Shown here piece by piece: positions 1-5,304 of a stretch of 5,304 nucleotides of DNA. Location: positions 1-5,304 of the forward strand of contig JAUNIV010000199.1 in assembly GCA_030523385.1 (NCBI GenBank). Reading direction: 5' to 3'. The translations under genes were made by a program, and so were the position numbers. The DNA is from Bacteroidales bacterium (lineage in GTDB: Bacteria > Bacteroidota > Bacteroidia > Bacteroidales > Bacteroidaceae). A model generated the notes under the pieces. The model was not told where the DNA came from, ran no database searches, and saw only the letters and a program-made list of their open reading frames with translations. How positions within the stretch are numbered: the first letter of the stretch is position 1; each line of letters opens with the position of its first letter.

Positions 1-83
1 GATTCTCTCTTTTTATCTGTTCTAAATATCGCATTTCTTATCAAAAAGGGGTGGAAGAGTAATCTTATTCCCTAATAAATCCG
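1..83. other. AT-rich intergenic leader, no gene seen
   Basis: This stretch has no start codon followed by a convincing open frame, and I see no clear tail of an upstream gene. A short run of A and G residues near 45-55 and a weak possible pairing (GGAA near 53 with TTCC near 68) are too poor to call a terminator. It probably holds the upstream half of the promoter whose -7 element lies at 84-91. A -33 TTTG is not evident at the expected 19-21 base spacing. Confidence 0.5.
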
Positions 84-91
84 TATCTTTG
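84..91 (+). promoter_or_regulatory. Bacteroides-type -7 promoter element for the lipoprotein pair
   Basis: TATCTTTG matches the Bacteroides primary-sigma -7 consensus TAnnTTTG exactly. It lies 44 bases before the ATG at 136, so a transcript starting about 7 bases downstream would have a leader of roughly 35-40 bases. The -33 TTTG partner is poorly conserved. The same element, in the ten-base context CGTATCTTTG, precedes the leftward operon at 3899-3906. The leader just before the ATG is A-rich and has no Shine-Dalgarno, which is usual in this phylum. Confidence 0.62.
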
Positions 92-135
92 AGCAATTTT
101 CACGAGTTTCAAACCAATTATTAACTAACAGAACA

Positions 136-1377
136 ATGAGAAAAAATCTTTTAAGTTATTTGTTTGTTGCGCTTTGCTCGATACCTTTATTTACATCTTG
201 TAGCAATGATGATGACGATGATAACTTTGTTATATGTCCGATAGGAGCTACGGAATATACCTCTGCCAGCGGACTTAACTTGACTTATGAAGGCGAACCG
301 ATGTTGGGTAAGCTGGTGCGTTTCTTGCCGGATGCCTTTGATGGAACGAAAGCACAGCTGACCTTAGAAGGCGAACCGCTTGATTGGAGCAGCCTTTTAA
401 GCCGTGCGGATGCTTCTGTCAGCACAATGGCATCTCCGGGTGTATTCCCCGGAAGCACTTCTGTTACTATTGATGTCGACTTGACCATCAATGGTGACCA
501 ATGTTCTTTCTCCGGTGTATCGGAAACAGACTATTGCACATTCAAGTATGAAGGAAAGGTTTCGGCCGGAAGCATGGATTTGTCATTGAGCGATGTGATG
601 CTGAAGAATGATGCTTTGGCTGCTACCAGATGGAACTTGCTACCATACGATGAACTGGATGCAAACAATGGCCCCGTTCATATCGTTTGGACATCAGAGA
701 AGGGAGTGGAAATCTTTTCCGGCTTTGAGTTGCCTATCGAATCAGTTCTTAAATTGGCATTGTCCATGCCGTTGATTGGTGAAGGCGATGATGCTAAGGC
801 GGCTGCCCAAATGCTGAATGCCGTATTGCAGAATGTTACTTTCCGGCCCAATGGAAACATTGTAGCTACTTATATGGATGTGGCCAACGGCTCTACTTCT
901 TGGGAAAGATCACCGTCCAACTTGGCTCAATATGTGGTAGAAGCCGATGGACAAATGCGCGTGTTCCTTAATCCGCAGGCCATCATGGCGGCAACATCCC
1001 GTGCTGCCCGTGCAGCCAGAGAAAATAATGTCGGTGGTGACATGAGTGCCGTATTGGTGCAGGCCATACAGGCTATTTCGCGAATGGTATCCGAAGGTGT
1101 GCCTTTGTCATATACCCGTGATGCGGATAATATGACTGTTTTCTTGGATGAAGAGGTATTGCTTCCTCTGCTGAAGGGCATAGTGGTTCCTTTGTTGCAG
1201 AATGAAGATTTTATGAATCTGATAATAGAAGCCATCGCTTCAGACCCCAGTTTCGGAAGCATGTCGGGTATGGTTGTCGGTGCGTTGCAGTCGTTACCCG
1301 AGGTGATTAATACGACAACAGAATTGGAGATAGGTCTGAATCTGGTTAAAGCTCAAGCTGATTTGATGCATAACTAA
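136..1377 (+). CDS. Surface lipoprotein, DUF4925-like
   Basis: This is a 413-residue predicted lipoprotein of unknown function. Residues 1-21 form a signal peptide with a lipobox (LFTSC), and Cys22 would be lipidated. SNDDDDDN follows, a strong acidic export signal of the Bacteroides type, so the mature protein probably sits on the outer face of the outer membrane. Residues about 45-160 alternate short beta-prone stretches and resemble the beta-barrel domain of the next gene's product. Residues about 200-235 and 275-410 look largely helical, including an RAARAAR cluster near 289-295. From memory the arrangement fits the Bacteroides DUF4925 family, but I could not search it. The start is chosen because the signal peptide begins at once and the ATG lies 44 bases after a good -7 element. 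The stop is three bases before the next gene, so the two are co-transcribed. No catalytic motif is visible. Binding of a hydrophobic or sugar ligand is only a guess. Confidence 0.85.
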   Translation: MRKNLLSYLFVALCSIPLFTSCSNDDDDDNFVICPIGATEYTSASGLNLTYEGEPMLGKLVRFLPDAFDGTKAQLTLEGEPLDWSSLLSRADASVSTMASPGVFPGSTSVTIDVDLTINGDQCSFSGVSETDYCTFKYEGKVSAGSMDLSLSDVMLKNDALAATRWNLLPYDELDANNGPVHIVWTSEKGVEIFSGFELPIESVLKLALSMPLIGEGDDAKAAAQMLNAVLQNVTFRPNGNIVATYMDVANGSTSWERSPSNLAQYVVEADGQMRVFLNPQAIMAATSRAARAARENNVGGDMSAVLVQAIQAISRMVSEGVPLSYTRDADNMTVFLDEEVLLPLLKGIVVPLLQNEDFMNLIIEAIASDPSFGSMSGMVVGALQSLPEVINTTTELEIGLNLVKAQADLMHN

Positions 1378-1380
1378 AAT

Positions 1381-1836
1381 ATGAAGAAAATGAAAAAGAG
1401 TATTTTTTATTATTTGTTTGCCGTAGTGTGCACAGTGTGCCTCTTTACGGCTTGTAGTGATGACGATATAGCTATTGATGATATCGTCGGACAGTATCCG
1501 GGTACATTGGATGTGTCAATGGCTGGACAATCTGTAGCCAAAGACCTGCCTACTACTATTGCGGTAACGAGTTTGAGCGATAGCCAGGTGAAAGTATCAT
1601 TGATGGGATTTACCATTCCGGGCGTATTGCCTGTGCCTGTAAATATCGAAGTGACATGCAATGTGACTCTTAAGGACGGCGAGTTGCGTCTGTCAGGTAA
1701 TGATACTATCAGTATCCCCTCATTCGGTGATATTCCTGTCAGTGTAACGGGTGAAGCTGATGGCAATGAATTGGATTTGGATATTCTGGTAACTTCTTTG
1801 ACTGTTTCGGTTGATTTTGAAGGATATAAGAAATAA
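1381..1836 (+). CDS. Small surface lipoprotein, calycin-like beta-barrel
   Basis: This is a 151-residue predicted lipoprotein of unknown function. The signal peptide ends in the lipobox LFTAC with Cys25 as the lipidated residue. SDDD follows and matches the acidic surface-export signal described for Bacteroides lipoproteins. The mature part opens with a GQYPGTLDV stretch (38-46). It then consists almost entirely of alternating beta strands, with paired segments around 58-77, 87-106 and 118-146. This pattern, the GxYxGTL opening and the size suit the calycin-like family common in Bacteroides, a lipocalin-like barrel. It starts three bases after the preceding stop and has no Shine-Dalgarno, so translation is probably coupled. 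Met4, at 1390, is an alternative start. Its signal peptide closely resembles that of the upstream protein (YLFxxxCxxxLFTxCSxDDD), which suggests common origin. No ligand can be inferred. Confidence 0.85.
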   Translation: MKKMKKSIFYYLFAVVCTVCLFTACSDDDIAIDDIVGQYPGTLDVSMAGQSVAKDLPTTIAVTSLSDSQVKVSLMGFTIPGVLPVPVNIEVTCNVTLKDGELRLSGNDTISIPSFGDIPVSVTGEADGNELDLDILVTSLTVSVDFEGYKK

Positions 1837-1850
1837 GGTATAATACCAAT

Positions 1851-1887
1851 AAAAAAGAGTGTGCGGTTTGTCCGTACACTCTTTTTT
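1851..1887. terminator. Bidirectional intrinsic terminator between convergent operons
   Basis: Bases 1851-1866 pair with 1872-1887 over 16 positions around a five-base loop (TTTGT). All pairs are Watson-Crick except one G-U wobble as read on the plus strand. The stem begins with six A and ends with six T, so a U tract follows the GC-richer core in either direction. It lies 14 bases after the rightward stop at 1836 and 32 bases after the leftward stop at 1920, so it can serve both operons. Confidence 0.93.
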
Positions 1888-1919
1888 ATGTCTATGAGGA
1901 AAGCGATGAATTCCTTTCT

Positions 1920-2708
1920 TTAAAACGCATACCCGAATCCCACATTCAGGAAGATGGGATACATGGCAAATGTGATGGTATTGAAGTCTTTCACAAAGAT
2001 GTCATTCAATCCCCAGTTCAAGTCGGCATAAATCTTCAGGTGCTTGAATGCCTTCCAGTCCATTCCTACTTGCACACCCCACTGAAATTTGCGAAGCTCG
2101 TTCGAGAAGTCGTAGGTAGCAATAGCACCGTTATTGAAGTTCACCCGGTCGCCCGTAGGATTGTCTTTGCGCAGATAACCGTCATACACTTGTCCGCTGA
2201 ATTCTCCGTCCATCAGATAGGAAAAGTAAGGACCTGCCTTGACATTGATGCGCTGGCTGGCACGGTAGGCAGCCAGGATGGGGATAGTGAGGTAAGAGTT
2301 CTGTACCTTGGTCTGTACACCTCCCGTCCAGTTTCCTTTCAGTCGGTTGCCGTCTTCGCCAATGATTTCCATGCTGTAGTTCTTGGTCGTGGCACGCGTG
2401 CGCATACCCTTGTTTTCCAGGCGCAGGCCGGTGATGATTCCCCATTCTTTTCGTTCGCCCAACCATTTCGTCATGTTTCCTTCAATGGTGACAGACAGCG
2501 TGGGGTTGTAATGGTCTATGCTCCGTATCTCTGCCGGAAGGGGCAGGGGAGAAGTGCCGCCTATGTTGAATCCGGCTTTTATTTCATATTCCCAACCGTG
2601 CAGGGCGGCATTGATGAGCGTGCGGTTCCGGTTCTCTTGTGCATGGGCTTCCATTCCGGCCAGCAGGGCAAGGAATGAAATCAGTAGATATGAGGTTATT
2701 CTTTTCAT
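1920..2708 (-). CDS. Outer-membrane beta-barrel protein (porin-like family)
   Basis: This is a 262-residue predicted outer-membrane barrel protein. Residues 1-23 form a Sec signal peptide ending in AHA, with cleavage before Gln24 and no lipobox cysteine. The mature chain alternates amphipathic strands with polar loops, for example 41-50, 70-80, 88-98, 138-150, 154-166, 208-218, 224-233 and 251-262. It ends in GFGYAF, and a C-terminal phenylalanine is typical of Bam-assembled barrels. The strand pattern and size suit the small Bacteroidetes barrel family annotated as OMP_b-brl_2, porin family or PorT-like. It begins 18 bases after the stop of the upstream PCMD-like lipoprotein gene with no room for a promoter, so it is the second gene of that operon. 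Nothing visible marks it as a channel, a receptor or a secretion part. PorT itself belongs to type IX secretion, but none of that system's other genes are present here, so this name should not be transferred. Confidence 0.86.
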   Translation of the reverse strand: MKRITSYLLISFLALLAGMEAHAQENRNRTLINAALHGWEYEIKAGFNIGGTSPLPLPAEIRSIDHYNPTLSVTIEGNMTKWLGERKEWGIITGLRLENKGMRTRATTKNYSMEIIGEDGNRLKGNWTGGVQTKVQNSYLTIPILAAYRASQRINVKAGPYFSYLMDGEFSGQVYDGYLRKDNPTGDRVNFNNGAIATYDFSNELRKFQWGVQVGMDWKAFKHLKIYADLNWGLNDIFVKDFNTITFAMYPIFLNVGFGYAF

Positions 2709-2726
2709 GATCAGTTAGTTTTCAGT

Positions 2727-3851
2727 TTATTCATATTTCAACTCCACTTCGTCTATCAGCAGCGTACTGTCCGGTGCTCCTAAGAACAGGTCGCCATCTT
2801 CGCTGGACGCAAAGACAATGCCTATGCAGTATTGACCGTTGCGCAATTTCGTTTCGTCCACTTCCTTGCCGTAGCGGGCATAGTCGAAAGGAATCTCAAA
2901 GCGTGTCCATTCGTTGGTTTCGTGTGCATCGGTCATCAAGGCCAATGCCACCATGTTGTCATGCTGGAAATTATTGGTTTTCAAGTAACCGTCCATGTAT
3001 TGCACCTGGTCTGTCTTTTCAAAGAAGATGGCATAAATGCTGAAGTTATCCTTCCGGTCGGTGTATGTTCCGTTTTCATAGAACTTCGGGCCTGCCTGAT
3101 ATTTGTAATAGCCTGTCAGCATCGTAGGCTTATGGTAGAAAGCCGTGCCAAACTTGGTGGCGGCCAATGCATCGCCCAAAGCATTGATCAGTTCAAAGCG
3201 GCCGATGAAGAGGTTGCCCGAGGCAATGGGCTTGTTCACTTGCTGTCCCAAACTTCCCGTTTCGCGCGTAATGAGCTGAAGGCAATTACCCACCATACCG
3301 TTGGTGTTGAGGAAGGTGGGATAATCTTCGGGGACATTGCCTCCACCCGTAAGGGCGAATCCTTGGTTGCCGCTATCCCATGTCAGGGTCGTATGGTCGG
3401 CTGCCTGTTCATAGAAGATGTGGTAATTCCCGCTTTGGGTCACTGTCTCAAAATGATAGACGGTGGGGATGTCTTGGCTCTCCGGATGCCGGATGGATAC
3501 GGAGTAAGTGCGGTGCCATTGCTTGTCTTCCGAAGTGACCGTGTAGCGCACGGCATTGGTAAAGTCGTGCGTACTCCCGCTTTCCGGCTCGATGGTGGCG
3601 CCGGGTGTCAGCTCAAATTGGGGTGACAATGCAGTGAGGTCTGTGCCCGCTTGCACCTCTATGGTCAGTGGATAGGCATTCAGGCTTTCGTCAAACGGAC
3701 GTGTGTAGTCTATCTCCGTGCTGGTCATGATTCCATCGGGCAATGTACATTTCAAAATGTCAGCTTCTGCATTGGGGGCTTCGTCCTTGATGCAGGAGAT
3801 GAAAGTCAGTGTCCCTGCCAGCAGGCAGGCTATGAGATATTTCAGTTTCAT
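2727..3851 (-). CDS. Surface lipoprotein with Ig-like and PCMD-type domains
   Basis: This is a 374-residue predicted lipoprotein. Its signal peptide ends in TFISC (lipid on Cys20). IKDE follows, which fits the K-(D/E)2 form of the Bacteroidetes surface-export signal. Residues about 30-122 look like an Ig-like domain; the stretch near 101-120 (VRYTVTSEDKQWHRTYSVSI) is a recurring signature of such domains in Bacteroides surface proteins. Residues about 130-374 form a beta-rich domain ending in STLLIDEVELKYE. This arrangement fits the PCMD family, represented structurally by BT2081 of B. thetaiotaomicron and proposed to act on or bind carbohydrate. That role is unproven and I see no clear catalytic residues. 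The frame is open upstream to 3995, but that extension of 48 residues crosses the dehydrogenase terminator and the -7 element. The ATG at 3851 starts directly with the signal peptide and is preferred. It is the first gene of a two-gene operon. Confidence 0.87.
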   Translation of the reverse strand: MKLKYLIACLLAGTLTFISCIKDEAPNAEADILKCTLPDGIMTSTEIDYTRPFDESLNAYPLTIEVQAGTDLTALSPQFELTPGATIEPESGSTHDFTNAVRYTVTSEDKQWHRTYSVSIRHPESQDIPTVYHFETVTQSGNYHIFYEQAADHTTLTWDSGNQGFALTGGGNVPEDYPTFLNTNGMVGNCLQLITRETGSLGQQVNKPIASGNLFIGRFELINALGDALAATKFGTAFYHKPTMLTGYYKYQAGPKFYENGTYTDRKDNFSIYAIFFEKTDQVQYMDGYLKTNNFQHDNMVALALMTDAHETNEWTRFEIPFDYARYGKEVDETKLRNGQYCIGIVFASSEDGDLFLGAPDSTLLIDEVELKYE

Positions 3852-3874
3852 GGAAATGATATTTTTATGTTTTT

Positions 3875-3880
3875 CTCCTT
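3875..3880 (-). promoter_or_regulatory. AAGGAG motif at an unusual distance from its start
   Basis: AAGGAG on the minus strand matches a Shine-Dalgarno sequence, but it ends 23 bases before the ATG at 3851. The normal gap is about 5-10. There is no ATG, GTG or TTG in frame at the right distance, so it probably does not set this start. Chance, or a role in the leader of the transcript, is equally possible. Confidence 0.25.
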
Positions 3881-3898
3881 GTGATATTACTGTGCGGA

Positions 3899-3906
3899 CA
3901 AAGATA
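3899..3906 (-). promoter_or_regulatory. Bacteroides-type -7 promoter element for the lipoprotein/barrel operon
   Basis: TATCTTTG on the minus strand matches the consensus TAnnTTTG exactly. It sits 47 bases before the ATG at 3851 and just downstream of the glutamate dehydrogenase terminator, as expected for an independent promoter. A GTTG at 3923-3926 could serve as the -33 element, but its spacing of 16 bases is shorter than the usual 19-21. The predicted leader is about 40 bases. Confidence 0.65.
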
Positions 3907-3950
3907 CGTTTTTTCTTGATAGCAACCTCTTTTCCATCCATAAAGAATAC

Positions 3951-3990
3951 AAAAAGAAAATGCGGAAAGCCGATTGGACTTCCCGCATTT
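3951..3990 (-). terminator. Intrinsic terminator of the glutamate dehydrogenase gene
   Basis: On the minus strand AAATGCGG (3990-3983) pairs with CCGCATTT (3965-3958). Inside, a second short helix (AAG/CTT plus CC/GG, with one bulged base) closes a four-base loop at 3972-3975. The right arm runs straight into TCTTTTT (3957-3951), a U tract in the transcript. It begins 50 bases after the dehydrogenase stop and lies before the next leftward promoter, so it insulates the two units. Read on the plus strand it has no T tract to match, so it works leftward only. Confidence 0.88.
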
Positions 3991-4040
3991 ATCACAGACT
4001 AATTATTATGAGTATAAGTATAAAGAACTCTTTCTGTTTC

Positions 4041-5304
4041 TTAGAATACTCCCTGAGCCATCATCGCCTTGGCTACTTTCATGAAGCCTGCCACGTTGGC
4101 GCCCTTCACGTAGTTCACGTAACCGTCAGGCTCTGTACCGTATTTCACGCAGTTCTCATGGATGTTTTCCATGATGGCGTGCAGGCGGTTGTCCACTTCT
4201 TCGGCTGTCCATGACAAGCGTTCGGAGTTCTGGCTCATTTCCAGTCCCGATACAGATACACCGCCGGCATTGGCTGCCTTACCCGGAGCATAAAGTATCT
4301 TGGCTTCCTGGAATACACGGATAGCTTCCGGTGTAGAAGGCATGTTGGCACCCTCGCTCACGGCTATCACACCGTTGGCTACCAGCTGACGGGCATGGTC
4401 GCCGTTCAGTTCGTTCTGAGTGGCAGACGGCAATGCGATGTCGGCCTTTTCGCCCCATGGCTTTTCGCCCGGAACATATTTCACACCATATTTTTCTGCA
4501 TATTCACGAATGCGGCCGCGGTAGAGGTTCTTCAGCTCCATGATGTAGTCCAGCTTTTCGCGGTCTATACCGTCCGGGTCGTAGATGTAACCGTCGGAGT
4601 CAGACATGGTCAGCACTTTACCTCCCAGTTGCAACACCTTTTCAGCTGTATATTGAGCCACGTTTCCTGAACCCGAAATCAATACGGTCTTGCCTTGCAG
4701 GTCCATACCTTTGGTCTTCAGCATTTCCATCAGGAAGTAAACATTACCGTAACCGGTAGCTTCGGGGCGAATCAGCGAACCGCCGAATTCCAGTCCTTTA
4801 CCCGTAAGTACGCCGCTGAATTCGCGTGTATATTTCTTGTAAGCACCAAACATGTAGCCCACTTCGCGTCCGCCTACACCTATGTCACCTGCCGGTACGT
4901 CAGTGTCCGGACCAATGTGACGCCACAGTTCCAGCATGAATGCCTGGCAGAAACGCATCACTTCGGCATTCGACTTGCCGCGCGGAGAGAAGTCCGAACC
5001 TCCCTTGCCGCCACCCATCGGGAGCGTAGTCAGTGAATTCTTGAAAGTCTGCTCAAAGGCAAGGAACTTCAAGATACTCAAGTTTACGGAAGCATGGAAA
5101 CGGATACCGCCTTTATACGGGCCGATGACGTTGTTATGCTGTACGCGATAACCCATGTTGGTCTGGATATTGCCTTTATCATCCATCCATGTCACACGGA
5201 ACTGATATACGCGATCGGGAATGCACAGACGTTCAATCAAGTTTACCTTATCAAATTCGGGGTGCTTGTTGTACTCTTCTTCAATGGTGCCGAGAACTTC
5301 GCTC
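4041..5304 (-). CDS. gdhA: NADP(H)-type glutamate dehydrogenase, 5' end off the window
   Basis: This hexameric-class glutamate dehydrogenase converts 2-oxoglutarate, ammonia and reduced cofactor to glutamate in the cytoplasm, and the reverse. The frame is open to the right edge and shows 420 residues; the family has about 445, so some 25 N-terminal residues are missing. TTG at 5240 is an internal Leu codon, since conserved sequence (EEEYNKHPEFDKVN) continues upstream. Counting visible residues, the substrate and catalytic set is intact: Lys64 (PYKGGIRFH), Lys88 (FEQTFKN), Lys100 (PMGGGKGGSDF), Asp140 (PAGDIGVGGREVG) and Ser352 (SGLEM), equivalent to E. coli Lys92, Lys116, Lys128, Asp168 and Ser380. 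The cofactor fold shows GSGNVA (211-216) and then SDSDG (234-238). Residues aligning with E. coli Ser240, Asp263 and Lys286 are kept, which favours NADPH, though Bacteroides enzymes with dual cofactor use are known. The symbol gdhA is by class. Bacteroides can carry a second, NAD-type gene (gdhB), so paralogue identity is less sure. Its promoter lies outside the window. Confidence 0.95.
   Translation of the reverse strand, partial: SEVLGTIEEEYNKHPEFDKVNLIERLCIPDRVYQFRVTWMDDKGNIQTNMGYRVQHNNVIGPYKGGIRFHASVNLSILKFLAFEQTFKNSLTTLPMGGGKGGSDFSPRGKSNAEVMRFCQAFMLELWRHIGPDTDVPAGDIGVGGREVGYMFGAYKKYTREFSGVLTGKGLEFGGSLIRPEATGYGNVYFLMEMLKTKGMDLQGKTVLISGSGNVAQYTAEKVLQLGGKVLTMSDSDGYIYDPDGIDREKLDYIMELKNLYRGRIREYAEKYGVKYVPGEKPWGEKADIALPSATQNELNGDHARQLVANGVIAVSEGANMPSTPEAIRVFQEAKILYAPGKAANAGGVSVSGLEMSQNSERLSWTAEEVDNRLHAIMENIHENCVKYGTEPDGYVNYVKGANVAGFMKVAKAMMAQGVF

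Noticed and set aside
289..378. A 12-base direct repeat (GAAGGCGAACCG at 289-300 and 367-378), in frame as EGEP twice.
   Set aside because: The copies are short, only two and 78 bases apart inside a coding region, with unlike flanks. Most likely chance or a weak internal strand repeat, not a mobile or regulatory repeat.
2040..2678. A 212-codon open frame on the plus strand.
   Set aside because: It lies antisense within the barrel gene, whose signal peptide, strand pattern and C-terminal phenylalanine are convincing. The antisense product has no recognisable features.
2832..3626. A 264-codon open frame on the plus strand.
   Set aside because: It is the shadow of the PCMD-type lipoprotein gene on the opposite strand. 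It has no promoter or signal of its own.
1920..3851. A polysaccharide utilisation locus.
   Set aside because: There is no SusC-like TonB-dependent transporter, no SusD-like protein, no carbohydrate-active enzyme and no regulator in the window. The carbohydrate link rests only on the PCMD-type domain.
4020..4040. Short inverted repeat AAAGA/TCTTT just after the dehydrogenase stop.
   Set aside because: The arms are five AT-rich bases with almost no loop. It is too weak to be a terminator or operator, and a far better terminator lies at 3951-3990.
5238..5240. TTG as the start codon of the glutamate dehydrogenase.
   Set aside because: Conserved family sequence continues in frame to the window edge, so this is an internal leucine codon and the gene is simply cut off.

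Overview
This window most likely comes from a gut-type Bacteroides or a close Bacteroidales relative. Three things point there: three lipoproteins whose lipidated cysteine is followed by acidic residues (the Bacteroidetes surface-export signal), two copies of the Bacteroides-type -7 promoter element TAnnTTTG, and A-rich untranslated leaders with no usable Shine-Dalgarno at most starts. I do not name a species.

Layout. Bases 1-135 are a leader region with a good -7 element at 84-91. Then come two rightward genes three bases apart: a 413-residue lipoprotein resembling the DUF4925 family (136-1377) and a 151-residue lipoprotein resembling the calycin-like beta-barrel family (1381-1836). A long hairpin at 1851-1887 ends this unit. 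It also ends the opposing unit, because the next genes point left. The leftward unit is transcribed from about 3890 down to 1920. Its first gene is a 374-residue surface lipoprotein with an Ig-like N-terminal domain and a PCMD-type (putative carbohydrate metabolism domain) C-terminal domain (2727-3851). Its second is a 262-residue outer-membrane beta-barrel protein (1920-2708). Upstream, also leftward, lies a glutamate dehydrogenase of the E. coli hexameric class (4041-5304), cut by the right edge and lacking about 25 N-terminal residues. It has its own terminator at 3951-3990, so it is transcriptionally separate from the envelope genes.

How the genes relate. The glutamate dehydrogenase is core nitrogen metabolism. 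The other four products are all predicted at or in the outer membrane. Each convergent unit encodes a pair: two related lipoproteins on one side, a lipoprotein plus a barrel protein on the other. There is no SusC/SusD pair, glycoside hydrolase, sigma/anti-sigma pair or mobile element, so this is not a standard polysaccharide utilisation locus. I found no CRISPR array, RNA gene, insertion sequence or clearly new system. The most interesting leads are the lipoprotein-plus-barrel operon and the signs that the two rightward lipoproteins are related by duplication.
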